From positions 1 through 41,152 of the forward strand of contig CAREUR010000008.1 of assembly GCA_948968885.1 (NCBI GenBank): a stretch of DNA of 41,152 nt, read 5' to 3'. The notes beneath the pieces were generated by a model that searched no databases, had not been told where the DNA came from, and worked only from the letters and a program-made list of their open reading frames with translations. Source of the DNA: an uncultured Eubacteriales bacterium (lineage in GTDB: Bacteria; Bacillota; Clostridia; Oscillospirales; Acutalibacteraceae). Every line of letters begins with the position of its first letter. Within the stretch, counting starts at the first letter, position 1. The position numbers and the translations under genes were made by a program. This document shows, piece after piece, positions 25,860 to 34,382 of this stretch.

Positions 25860-25872
25860 AGAATGTAAAAAA

Positions 25873-27387
25873 ATGACAACCCAACAACAAACTCAAACTA
25901 AAGAGTTTAACAAGTTTCAAGAATTGGTTTGGCCCATTCATACTTATGAGCTAAAAAAATTCTTGCCTATGAGTTTTCTTATGGCGTTTATCCTTTTTTT
26001 CTATACCTTGGTTCGCGATTTAAAGGACATTTTTGTACAGTACCATACAAACATATGGGCTGGAGCCGGTAAGATGGAAACAACTCAGCTTATCAGTGCA
26101 CTTAAGATTTGGTATGTTATGCCGGCTGCGTTTTTGGTGGTTATTGCTTTTAACTTTTTGATGAACAAATTTAGCCTTGAAAAGACATTTTACATAATTG
26201 TCGCTTCTTTTATGGTCTTTTATGCGGTGTTTGGCTTTGTTCTTTACCCAAACCTTGACAGCTTAATTATGTCTACAGAGCAAATTACTGCTATGACTGA
26301 GGCTGCACCACAGTTCTTTAGAACATTTCTTACCTGTTTGGGCAACTGGCCAACTACTTTGTTTTATGTGATTTCGGAAATTTGGGGAACTATGGGAATC
26401 TCCTCGTTGTTCTGGATGTTTGCAAATGCTGTTACTATGAAGCACGAAGTAAAAAGATTTTTTGGATTGTTTTCTTTAGTTGGCAATATCGGCGTAATTT
26501 CTGCTGGAGTTACAATAAAAACAGCTTTAAAAGACGCCTCTGTTGCAAACGTAAAGATGCTTATGATAGCATTGCTAGTAGTTGCATCAGCTGTTATAGG
26601 AACTGTTTGGTATATAAATAATGTTGTTTTAAAAGATCCAAGATTTTACGACGCTTCAAAGGTTAAACCTAAAAAGAAAAAAGGAAAAGTTAGTGTGCTT
26701 GAAGGTATAAGGATTTTATTTACAAATTCATATTTATTGCTAATTGGCATGCTTGTCATGGGTTATGGAATTGCCATCAACTTTGCAGAAATTATTTTGA
26801 AAGCACATATGAGAGAAGCCTTTGAAGGCGAGCAATATGCTTCTATGCAGGGTAATATATCCATATTTACCGGCGTTTTCTCTATCGTGGTTGTTTTCAT
26901 TGGTGCTTATATTTTAAGAACTTGCAAATGGAAAACCTCTGCGGTCATCACTCCTTTAATGTTCCTAATTTTGGGCGGAATCTTCTTTGCGCTGGTTCTT
27001 TATAGGCATTTTGTAGCTGCACAAATTTTTGGAATGTCGGCTCTAATTTTGGCAACTTGGGTTGGCATTATTCAGGACGCTTTGTGTAAGAGTATCAAGT
27101 ATTCTCTGTTTGACACAACCAAGAGTATGGCTTACCTCCCTCTTGATGACGATGTCAAAACAAAAGGCCAGGCTGCGGTTGAAGTCATCGGCGGCCGTGC
27201 GGGCAAAGCTGGCGCATCGCTTATTCAACAGGTTATGTACGGCATAGTTCCAAACATAATGTCGCACGTTGTGACTATTGTTGGAATCTTTGGTGTTACG
27301 GTGGTTGCATGGACATTGTCAGTGTTTGGCTTGAGTAAAAAGTATGAAACGGCCGTTGCAGCCAAAAACGAAGAAGAACTTAAGTAA
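25873..27387 (+). CDS. tlc: ATP/ADP translocase (nucleotide transporter, NTT/Tlc family)
   Basis: An integral membrane protein of 504 residues, the family's usual length, with about 11-12 helices. Classical members exchange host ATP for bacterial ADP; others import different nucleotides. Family blocks are clear: KFLPMSFLMAF (29-39), LVRDLKD (46-52), ISEIWGTMGISSLFWMFANA (167-186), INFAEIILK (302-310), QGNISIFTG (326-334), YSLFDTTKSMAYLPLDD (410-426) and EVIGGRAGKAGASLIQQ (437-453). The four charged residues implicated in transport in plant and bacterial members seem conserved as K51, E169, E306 and K417 (aligned from memory). The AAAGGAG ribosome site lies 11 bases before the ATG. The gene stands alone between a strong promoter and a terminator, in a Firmicute, which is unusual. 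Confidence 0.96.
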   Translation: MTTQQQTQTKEFNKFQELVWPIHTYELKKFLPMSFLMAFILFFYTLVRDLKDIFVQYHTNIWAGAGKMETTQLISALKIWYVMPAAFLVVIAFNFLMNKFSLEKTFYIIVASFMVFYAVFGFVLYPNLDSLIMSTEQITAMTEAAPQFFRTFLTCLGNWPTTLFYVISEIWGTMGISSLFWMFANAVTMKHEVKRFFGLFSLVGNIGVISAGVTIKTALKDASVANVKMLMIALLVVASAVIGTVWYINNVVLKDPRFYDASKVKPKKKKGKVSVLEGIRILFTNSYLLLIGMLVMGYGIAINFAEIILKAHMREAFEGEQYASMQGNISIFTGVFSIVVVFIGAYILRTCKWKTSAVITPLMFLILGGIFFALVLYRHFVAAQIFGMSALILATWVGIIQDALCKSIKYSLFDTTKSMAYLPLDDDVKTKGQAAVEVIGGRAGKAGASLIQQVMYGIVPNIMSHVVTIVGIFGVTVVAWTLSVFGLSKKYETAVAAKNEEELK

Positions 27388-27422
27388 TAAGTGCTAGATT
27401 TAAGTTAATAGGCATAAAAATG

Positions 27423-27460
27423 AGCCCTGTCGCAGTTATTGTGACGGGGCTTTGATTTTT
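27423..27460. terminator. Bidirectional rho-independent terminator between tlc and galE
   Basis: Bases 27423-27434 pair with 27440-27451 (12 pairs including two G-T wobbles) around a 5-base loop. A T run follows on the plus strand (27452-27462), and an A run precedes it (27416-27420). It can therefore stop both the plus-strand translocase gene and the convergent minus-strand galE transcript. Confidence 0.88.
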
Positions 27461-27482
27461 TATTATTTTAGATTTAGCGATT

Positions 27483-28484
27483 TCAATTATTTTTTTGCCA
27501 GTTCCAAGTATCTGTGCACATTTTTTCTATGCCAAATTTGGCTCTAAAGCCGAGCTCTTTTTCGGCCTTTTTTGTGTCGGCAAAAACTATTGGGAGGTCG
27601 CCAGCCCGGCGGGCACCGATTTTATAATTAATTTTTTGTCCAGAAGCCTTTTCAAAAGCGCTTATTAGCTCCAAAACGCTGTAGCCTTTGCCGGTGCCAA
27701 GATTATAAATATTCAGACCGTTGCCAGAATCACACATTTTTTCTAAAGCCTTTAAATGGCCATTGGCAAGGTCTACAACGTGGATGTAGTCCCGGATGCA
27801 GGTCCCGTCAGGAGTATCATAGTCGTTGCCAAAGACGGTTAGCAAGGGCAGCTTTTTTGCGGCCACCTGAGAAATATAAGGCATGATGTTGTTTGGGACC
27901 CCACAGGGTTCCTCGCCCAAAAGGGAACTGTCGTGCGCGCCAATAGGGTTAAAGTAGCGCAAGATGGTGATATTCCAGCCGGGGTCGGCGGCAAAAATGT
28001 CTTTTAAAATCTCCTCAATAAAATATTTCGTGCGGCCGTAAGGATTGCACACGTTGCCAGTCGGCATGGACTCATCGTAGGGAGCCTCGGAACTATTGCC
28101 GTATACGGTCGCAGAGGAGCTAAATATCAACCGCCTAACGTTAAATTTCTGCATCGCCTGGCACAGAGCCACGGTCCCAGCGACGTTATTATCAAAGTAA
28201 GTTAGCGGATTTTTAACCGACTCGCTAACAGATTTTAATCCGGCAAAATGGATAACGGCGTCGACCTGGTTTTCGCAAAAAATTTTTTCTAAAACTTTTT
28301 TATCGCGGATATCTCCAACATATAATTTTACTTTTTTGCCCGTAATTTTCTCAACACGCGAGATAACGTCAGCCTGGCTGTTACAGAAATTATCGAGAAT
28401 GACAATATCGTGCCCAGCGCCCAAAAGCTGAACGCAAGTGTGACTGCCAATATAGCCCGCGCCACCGGTCACAAGGATATTCAA
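27483..28484 (-). CDS. galE: UDP-glucose 4-epimerase
   Basis: GalE interconverts UDP-glucose and UDP-galactose for galactose use and for cell-surface glycans. The 333-residue short-chain dehydrogenase-type protein starts MNILVTGGAGYIGSHT (NAD-binding). The catalytic Ser lies in FSSSATVYG (121-129), and Tyr149 and Lys153 are in PYGRTKYFIEE. The C-terminal GAHDSSLLGEEP and YDTPDGTCIRDYIHVVD blocks are typical. Complete and ordinary. It is convergent with the translocase gene and 45 bases downstream of the RING/zinc-ribbon protein gene. Confidence 0.95.
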   Translation of the reverse strand: MNILVTGGAGYIGSHTCVQLLGAGHDIVILDNFCNSQADVISRVEKITGKKVKLYVGDIRDKKVLEKIFCENQVDAVIHFAGLKSVSESVKNPLTYFDNNVAGTVALCQAMQKFNVRRLIFSSSATVYGNSSEAPYDESMPTGNVCNPYGRTKYFIEEILKDIFAADPGWNITILRYFNPIGAHDSSLLGEEPCGVPNNIMPYISQVAAKKLPLLTVFGNDYDTPDGTCIRDYIHVVDLANGHLKALEKMCDSGNGLNIYNLGTGKGYSVLELISAFEKASGQKINYKIGARRAGDLPIVFADTKKAEKELGFRAKFGIEKMCTDTWNWQKNN

Positions 28485-28529
28485 AAGATCAACCCCAATA
28501 GCAAGATTTTTTAAGCCAAAATGCGAACT

Positions 28530-29534
28530 TCAAATCAAAAACCGGGGTAAATACTCAATTATAATATAGCAAATCGAAATAAACGGGATAATTTTAAAAT
28601 TAACGCCGCCAAATTTATTAATCTCATCCTCAAACAGCTTGCGGTCGCCCTTGCAGAGGACTTTAATCTTCTTAATCTTAGAGCAGCAGTTTTTATAGTA
28701 AATTCTGTTAGCGCAAAAGCCCGAAAACAGCATGATGGCGAAGGTTATGATTTTTACAATGGATGGCAAAAAGACGATAAATTTCTGCAGCAGCGGCAGA
28801 GCGTAAAACTGAGCTAAAATCAGGTCGTATTTGTCCAGAGTAATGTCGGCGCTGCTTGTGACTCCGACCGACTTAAAAATAGAAACCAAAATGTCGTTTG
28901 CGTAAGTAAACTCGATAAACGTAGACAAAACCGAAAGGAAAATAATCAGCGAAGTAAAGATAATCCCGATTTTATATAGCTTTCGGTACAAAAACCAAGC
29001 GCCAGAAAACAAAAAAGCGCTAAAATTAAATCTGCTTTTGCCGGCCTTGCCAATATTCTTGAAAATTGGTATATAATACAATAAGTTTCCCTTGATATAC
29101 CGAGCAAAGTCCGAGATTTTTATGTCGTCAATAGTCTCGTTCTCGTTAATCTTAAAGATCGGCTCAAAACTAGGTGCAGGGTTAATCGGAAATCCGTTAA
29201 TGAACGTAGTGGTGCGCACGGAGCCACCAGCCAAAGGACATCCGCAATTGCTGCAAAAGCTGGAACCTTTTGAGTTTTCCTTTAAACAGCGGGGGCATTT
29301 TTTAGAGTCAGCTTCAGCACCAACCCCTTGCGGCTGAGCATTCTCGCCTTGAGCGTTTGGATTAACGTAAACATAGCCTTCGCCGTGCTTTTCGCTATAT
29401 AAGCATTGGCCGACAGACTCATAACATTTGCGGTGATACGGCGTTCCGCACTCGGGGCAAACAACAATATCGTCATCTATTTTACATTCATTTTTACAAA
29501 CGGCGCAGGGGCCGAATTTTCTATAATTTTTCAT
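28530..29534 (-). CDS. RING-like/zinc-ribbon membrane protein (DUF2628-like)
   Basis: A 334-residue protein with two N-terminal zinc sites. The first is a prokaryotic RING-like finger with C10, C13, C17, C26, C29, H34, C37 and C44. The second is a zinc ribbon with C80, C83, C94 and C97. The central region (about 165-215) resembles DUF2628, with NFSAFLFSGAWFLYRKLY, and is followed by three or four transmembrane helices. Similar proteins are frequent in Clostridia, but their function is unknown. The start ATG at 29534 follows AAAGGAGC. Cytoplasmic zinc domain on a membrane base is the likely topology (inference). Confidence 0.82.
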   Translation of the reverse strand: MKNYRKFGPCAVCKNECKIDDDIVVCPECGTPYHRKCYESVGQCLYSEKHGEGYVYVNPNAQGENAQPQGVGAEADSKKCPRCLKENSKGSSFCSNCGCPLAGGSVRTTTFINGFPINPAPSFEPIFKINENETIDDIKISDFARYIKGNLLYYIPIFKNIGKAGKSRFNFSAFLFSGAWFLYRKLYKIGIIFTSLIIFLSVLSTFIEFTYANDILVSIFKSVGVTSSADITLDKYDLILAQFYALPLLQKFIVFLPSIVKIITFAIMLFSGFCANRIYYKNCCSKIKKIKVLCKGDRKLFEDEINKFGGVNFKIIPFISICYIIIEYLPRFLI

Positions 29535-29664
29535 TAATTTTGCTCCTTTTTCTTTTTTTATTATACTTAAATTAAATTTTACATAATTATTCTATAAAAT
29601 TCAACACCGACTTTTAAGCGCCGCACGTGTGCCGCCTTATAGTGGGGCCGTGACTGCGCGCGGG

Positions 29665-29693
29665 TTTACAATTGTGGAAAGTTAAGGTATAAT
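29665..29693 (+). promoter_or_regulatory. Promoter of prfB
   Basis: TTTACA at 29665-29670 and TATAAT at 29688-29693 are separated by 17 bases, about 32 bases upstream of the prfB start codon. It lies in the divergent gap between the RING/zinc-ribbon protein gene and prfB; the rest of that 190-base gap is AT-rich with nothing else seen. Confidence 0.8.
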
Positions 29694-29725
29694 TATAGCT
29701 ATGTTAAGTGTTGTGGAGGAATGTT

Positions 29726-30838
29726 ATGTTGCAACTCGAAGAGTTAAAGCTAGCTCTTGCGGATATGGCAGGCCCTTTAAAGGATTTGGCCGAGGCTATT
29801 GGCCTCTCTAAGATAAAAGAAGAAATATCGCAGCTTGAGGCCGAATCTGCCGCGCCGGACTTTTGGGACGATATGGAAAAATCGCATAAAACCTTGCAAA
29901 AAATTAGCTTTTTAAAAAATAAACAGCAGAAATATTTAAAGCTGAAGTCTCTTTATGACGACGTAAAAGTGCTGATCAGCCTGGCAGAGGAGGAGCAGGA
30001 TGAGTCTTTGCTGGAAGAGATTGAGTCGAGCTTAAAGACGGTGCAGACGGAGCTAGAAAGCCAGCGGCTAGAGACATTGCTAAACGGCGAATACGATGCT
30101 AAGAATGCGATTTTGACACTGCATGCTGGGGCTGGCGGAACAGAGGCGCAAGACTGGGTAGAGATGCTTTACCGGATGTACTGCCGGTGGGGAGAGCGGC
30201 ATGATTTTAGGGTTAAGACGCTGGATTATCTTGACGGCGAAGAAGCTGGGCTTAAGAATGTCTCGATTCTGATTGAAGGAGTTAATGCTTATGGATATTT
30301 GAAGTCGGAGGCTGGGGTGCATCGGCTGGTTAGGATTTCGCCCTTCGATTCTTCTGGCAGGCGACACACTTCGTTTGCCTCGGTTGAGGTAATGCCCGAG
30401 ATTGACGACGATTTTAACGTGAAGATCGCGCCGGACGACATAAAGATGGACGTTTTTAGGGCAAGCGGAGCCGGAGGTCAGCATGTTAACAAGACTTCTT
30501 CGGCTGTCCGGCTGACGCACATACCTACGGGGATTATCGTTGCCTGCCAAAACGAGAGAAGTCAGCACCAGAATCGGGAAGTCGCCTTGAAGATGCTGAA
30601 ATCTAAGCTGGTTGAGATTAAAGAGCGCGAACATCTGGAGAAAATTGAAGATATTAAGGGTGTTCAAAAGGACATTGCGTGGGGGTCTCAGATCCGATCG
30701 TACGTTTTTATGCCGTACACTTTGGTTAAGGATCATCGCACGAACTTTGAAATGGGCAACGTTAATGCCGTCATGGATGGCGATATAGACGGGTTTATTA
30801 ACGCTTACTTAAAGGATGTTAGCTTGAAGTCGCGATAA
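29726..30838 (+). CDS. prfB: Peptide chain release factor 2
   Basis: RF2 recognises UGA and UAA stop codons and triggers peptide release. The 370-residue protein carries the RF2 codon-recognition tripeptide SPF (205-207) and the catalytic GGQ (250-252) in GAGGQHVNKTSSAVRLTH. The whole reading frame is continuous, so the in-frame UGA and programmed +1 frameshift found near codon 25 in many bacteria are absent. The ATG at 29726 is 6 bases downstream of GGAGG (29715-29719), and the GTG at 29708 lies before that site. It is a substrate of the prmC product encoded at 4296. Confidence 0.96.
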   Translation: MLQLEELKLALADMAGPLKDLAEAIGLSKIKEEISQLEAESAAPDFWDDMEKSHKTLQKISFLKNKQQKYLKLKSLYDDVKVLISLAEEEQDESLLEEIESSLKTVQTELESQRLETLLNGEYDAKNAILTLHAGAGGTEAQDWVEMLYRMYCRWGERHDFRVKTLDYLDGEEAGLKNVSILIEGVNAYGYLKSEAGVHRLVRISPFDSSGRRHTSFASVEVMPEIDDDFNVKIAPDDIKMDVFRASGAGGQHVNKTSSAVRLTHIPTGIIVACQNERSQHQNREVALKMLKSKLVEIKEREHLEKIEDIKGVQKDIAWGSQIRSYVFMPYTLVKDHRTNFEMGNVNAVMDGDIDGFINAYLKDVSLKSR

Positions 30839-30881
30839 AATTGGTCTTTGTTGAAAATTAATCTTCGTTTAAAGAAAAATA

Positions 30882-31859
30882 ATGTTTGAGGTTGAAGCTT
30901 TTGCGGGGGTTAATTTTGCAGTGAGGCCGGTTTTGGAGAGTTTATTTAATATGCTAGGCGGCTTGGGATTGTTTCTTTTTGGAGTGCGCGAGATGACGCA
31001 GAGCTTTGCGGGGGTTTCGAGCTCGCTTTTTAGAGGGATGATTTCTAAAGTTGCTTGCAACAAGTACATGGCGGCTTTTGTGGGGTTTGCGGTTACGGCG
31101 GTTGTGCAGAGCTCTTCGGCTGTGACGGTGATTGTTATTGGCCTACTGGACGCGAGATTGCTGGAGTTGGCCCAGGCGGCAGCGATAATCATGGGCGCAA
31201 ATGTGGGCACGACCGTAACGCCGCTGATTATGGCTATAAATTTGCTAGAGTTTGCACCTTTGATAATTTTTGGGGGAATGGTTCTTGAGGGCTTGAATGA
31301 GGAGGCGTTTAAGGCGGCGGGCAGGGTTTTGATTGGGTTTGGAGTACTGTTTTTGGGCATGAATATGATAAGCTGTGCTGCGAGGCCAATTTCGACTTTG
31401 CCGGTTGTGAGGGAGTTTTTGGTGTCGCTTAGCAATCCGTTTATCGGGGTGCTTTTTGGAGTCACTTTTACCGCTATAATGCAGAGCTCTTCGGTGTCCA
31501 TGGGGTTGCTGGAAGCTTTGAACCTGGCGGGGGCGATATCTTTTAGAAATGCGGCGTTTATCATTTATGGTCAAAACATCGGCACTTGCGTTACCGCGCT
31601 GATTGCTTCTTTTGAAACTAGGAAAAATGCGAAACGGGCGGTCGTTATCCACTTTTTGTTTAACTTGATTGGCGCTGCGATTTTTACTTGCCTTAGCTTA
31701 ATGACCCCATTTTTACGGGTTTTTGAGGCCGCTTTTGCTCAGAGTGTTATGTTTAAAATTTCCGCTTTACATATTTTGTTCAATGTGGTTTCGACCGCCA
31801 TTTTGTTGCCGTTTAGCGATGCTCTTGTGAAAATTGCGTGCAAGGCTGTTTCGAATTAA
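30882..31859 (+). CDS. Na/Pi-cotransporter family protein, short form
   Basis: A 325-residue membrane protein of the NptA/YjbB (Na+/phosphate cotransporter II-like) family. It has two inverted repeats, each with the hallmark QSSS: at 76-79 (VVQSSSAVTV) and 201-204 (IMQSSSVSMG). The accompanying GANVGTTVT and GQNIGTCVT blocks are also present. Many bacterial members have a further PhoU-like C-terminal domain of about 200 residues; here the protein stops after the membrane part. The ATG at 30882 has no clear ribosome site. A GTG near 30921 behind a G-rich run is a fair alternative start. Confidence 0.88.
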   Translation: MFEVEAFAGVNFAVRPVLESLFNMLGGLGLFLFGVREMTQSFAGVSSSLFRGMISKVACNKYMAAFVGFAVTAVVQSSSAVTVIVIGLLDARLLELAQAAAIIMGANVGTTVTPLIMAINLLEFAPLIIFGGMVLEGLNEEAFKAAGRVLIGFGVLFLGMNMISCAARPISTLPVVREFLVSLSNPFIGVLFGVTFTAIMQSSSVSMGLLEALNLAGAISFRNAAFIIYGQNIGTCVTALIASFETRKNAKRAVVIHFLFNLIGAAIFTCLSLMTPFLRVFEAAFAQSVMFKISALHILFNVVSTAILLPFSDALVKIACKAVSN

Positions 31860-31886
31860 GAAAAATTAATGTGAGGATTTTGCTTT

Positions 31887-32465
31887 ATGAAATTATACAT
31901 AAAAAGCGCACAGTTGCAGCCCAGATCGGGGTTTGTGGTTTACAATTCTACAGGCGAAGAGAAATATTTTGTGCCGGTAGAACACAGCGTTTTGGGCATG
32001 AAGCTTGATGTGAACAATGCGCTTGGCAAGAGGGTTTCCAAAATAAGGCAGCACGGTTTTTCTTTTAACAAGACGTACAACATTAGCGCGGGGGACAGGA
32101 AGTTTAAGCTGATTTTGAAAGTGCAGGAGGACAATGTTTCGGCGTTTATAAAGGGCTACGCGATCGCGATTGTTGGCGATATTTTGAAGAAGCAGTTTTC
32201 TTTGATTAACGAAAATAAGGCCGTAATAATGACGCACAAGGACAATTTTAAAAATTATTACGAGCTTGACATATTGCAGGACGAGCTGGAGCTTTTGAGC
32301 ATCTGCGTTTCGCTGTGCATTGAGACTTTGCTTTTGGACGATGAGAAGACGAGGCAGAATGACGGCAACAAAGCTTTTTTTGCAAAATATATTTTGAATA
32401 ACAAAAAGATCTTGGGGCCGATTAGAGAGACGTTTTCGGCGAATGCTAACAAGATTGATGGTTAA
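31887..32465 (+). CDS. LURP-one-related (tubby-like) domain protein
   Basis: A 192-residue soluble protein resembling the LURP-one-related/YxjI family, a beta-barrel around a hydrophobic helix. The beta-rich first part holds FVVYNSTGEEKYFVP, KIRQHGFSFNKTYNI and AFIKGYAIAIVGDILKKQFS. The hydrophobic C-terminal helix is ELLSICVSLCIETLLL, followed by a polar tail of about 45 residues that is longer than usual. There is no signal peptide. Function is unknown in bacteria; phospholipid-scramblase-like fold is the only family clue. GTGAGG lies upstream of the ATG. It lies between the Na/Pi gene and typA on the same strand. Confidence 0.6.
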   Translation: MKLYIKSAQLQPRSGFVVYNSTGEEKYFVPVEHSVLGMKLDVNNALGKRVSKIRQHGFSFNKTYNISAGDRKFKLILKVQEDNVSAFIKGYAIAIVGDILKKQFSLINENKAVIMTHKDNFKNYYELDILQDELELLSICVSLCIETLLLDDEKTRQNDGNKAFFAKYILNNKKILGPIRETFSANANKIDG

Positions 32466-32512
32466 AAAAGCAGGTACAAAAAATAAAAATTAAAAAGAGG
32501 ATGTTGATAAAA

Positions 32513-34330
32513 ATGGATTTGCGAGAAAATTTGAGGAACATTGCGATCCTTGCGCACGTAGACCACGGAAAGACGACGCTTGTGGACAAGTTACTTAGGC
32601 AGAGCGGCGTTTTTCGGCAAAATGAGTCTGTAGTGGAGCGGGTGATGGACTCGAACGATCTTGAGCGCGAGCGAGGAATCACGATTCTTTCGAAAAACAC
32701 GGCTGTCATGTACAACGGCGTAAAGATAAATATTGTGGACACGCCGGGGCATGCGGATTTTGGCGGCGAGGTTGAGCGGATCCTCACCATGGTGGACGGA
32801 GTTTTGCTTTTGGTTGACGCTTTTGAAGGGTGCATGCCGCAGACGAGATTTGTGTTGAAGAAGGCTTTGGGACTTGGCAAAAAGCCGATTGTAGTGCTTA
32901 ACAAAATAGACAGGCCGGGCGCTAGGCCGCAAGAAGTCGTGGATGAGGTTTTGGATTTATTCATTGAGCTCGGTGCGGACGACGATCAGCTGGACTTTCC
33001 GGTTATTTACGCCTCTGCTAAAGAGGGCTACGCGACTTTGGACCCGACGCAAAGGGGCGAAAACATGGACCCTTTGTTTGAGAAGATTGTTGTAGAAGTC
33101 CCGCAGCCTTGCGGAGAGATGAATGCGCCGCTTCAGATTTTGTTCTCGAACATAGATTACGACGAATATGTGGGCAGGATCGGCATTGGTCGAGTCGAGC
33201 GCGGTGCGATTAAGTCGGGCCAGAGCGCGGTTTTGTGCCGGCTGGATGGCACTACCAAAAACGTGAAAATCGCCAAGCTCTACCAGTTTGAGGGCTTAAA
33301 GCGTGTGAAAGTTGAAGAGGCCGCTTTGGGCGATATTGTGGCGGTTTCTGGCATTGATGAGCTGAACATTGGAGAGACGGCCTGTGCGCCGGAATGCCCA
33401 GAGGCTTTGCCGTTTATAAAGATCGATGAGCCGACTGTTTCGATGCTGTTTATGGTAAACAATAGTCCATTTGCCGGGCAGGAGGGCAAGTTCGTTACTT
33501 CGAGGAATATTCGCGACCGTCTGTTTAAAGAGGTTGAGACGAACGTGGCGATGCGGGTTGAGGAGACTGATTCTGCCGATACGTTTAAGGTTTCTGGCCG
33601 TGGCGAGTTGCATTTGTCGATTTTGATTGAGACCATGAGGCGTCAGAACTTTGAGTTTCAGGTATCGCGGCCAAAGGTCATAATGAAGAAGATCGATGGA
33701 GTTTTGAACGAGCCCATGGAGCTCTTGATGATCGAGGTGCCGGACAATTACGTGGGCGCTGTTATGGAGAAGATCGGGGGCAGAAAGGCTGAGCTTTTGA
33801 ATATGTCGGCAAAGGGCACGGGCACGACCCATTTGGAGTTTAAGATTCCCGCCAGGTGCTTGATGGGCTACCGATCGGAGTTTTTGACCGACACCAACGG
33901 CAATGGCATAATGAACCACGTTTTTGACGGCTATGAGCTCTATAAGGGCGACGTTTTGCAGCGAAGTTGTGGGTCTTTGATAGCGCACGAGACCGGAGAA
34001 GCCACTACATATGGCCTTTTTGCGGCGCAAGAAAGAGGCAGACTCTTTATTGGTGCCGGCACGCCGGTTTATGAGGGTATGATAGTGGGTGAGAATCCCA
34101 AAGCGGAGGACTTGGTGGTGAATGTGTGCAAGAAAAAGCATATCACAAACACGAGAGCTTCGGGCTCGGACGATGCTTTAAAATTGACGCCACACACCGT
34201 TTTGAGCCTGGAGCAATCGCTTGAATTTATTACCGACGACGAGCTGGTGGAGGTCACGCCGCAGAATATTCGCCTTAGGAAGATTATATTGAATAAAGAG
34301 CAGCGGATGAAAAAGGCCAGCCGGAGCTAG
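32513..34330 (+). CDS. typA: Ribosome-associated GTPase TypA/BipA
   Basis: A translational GTPase that binds ribosomes and aids 50S assembly and stress responses. The 605-residue protein has the P-loop AHVDHGKT (14-21), RGITI (54-58), DTPGHADFGGEV (76-87) and NKID (130-133). EF-G-like domains follow, and the BipA-specific C-terminal domain includes KGTGTTHLEF and RASGSDDALKL. The first ATG at 32501 abuts the AGAGG ribosome site, so the ATG at 32513 (spacing 12) is the likelier start. The full length is normal. Confidence 0.96.
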   Translation: MDLRENLRNIAILAHVDHGKTTLVDKLLRQSGVFRQNESVVERVMDSNDLERERGITILSKNTAVMYNGVKINIVDTPGHADFGGEVERILTMVDGVLLLVDAFEGCMPQTRFVLKKALGLGKKPIVVLNKIDRPGARPQEVVDEVLDLFIELGADDDQLDFPVIYASAKEGYATLDPTQRGENMDPLFEKIVVEVPQPCGEMNAPLQILFSNIDYDEYVGRIGIGRVERGAIKSGQSAVLCRLDGTTKNVKIAKLYQFEGLKRVKVEEAALGDIVAVSGIDELNIGETACAPECPEALPFIKIDEPTVSMLFMVNNSPFAGQEGKFVTSRNIRDRLFKEVETNVAMRVEETDSADTFKVSGRGELHLSILIETMRRQNFEFQVSRPKVIMKKIDGVLNEPMELLMIEVPDNYVGAVMEKIGGRKAELLNMSAKGTGTTHLEFKIPARCLMGYRSEFLTDTNGNGIMNHVFDGYELYKGDVLQRSCGSLIAHETGEATTYGLFAAQERGRLFIGAGTPVYEGMIVGENPKAEDLVVNVCKKKHITNTRASGSDDALKLTPHTVLSLEQSLEFITDDELVEVTPQNIRLRKIILNKEQRMKKASRS

Positions 34331-34382
34331 CTTTGAGGTTCTTGAAATAGTCAGATTCGCACAATGGGGGGCGCACGAGCTT

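Noticed and set aside
25694..25872. 6S RNA or a known riboswitch class in the translocase leader
   Set aside because: The nested helices are suggestive, but I could not find the conserved sequence elements of any class I know; reported only as an unclassified structured leader.
30080..30736. Open frame of 218 codons on the minus strand within prfB
   Set aside because: Antisense to the conserved catalytic core of RF2.
30869..31564. Open frame of 231 codons on the minus strand over the Na/Pi transporter gene
   Set aside because: Low-complexity Ala/Thr/Ile/Pro translation typical of an antisense frame; the plus-strand product has both QSSS motifs.
33296..34141. Open frame of 281 codons on the minus strand within typA
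   Set aside because: Antisense shadow of an intact, highly conserved GTPase gene.
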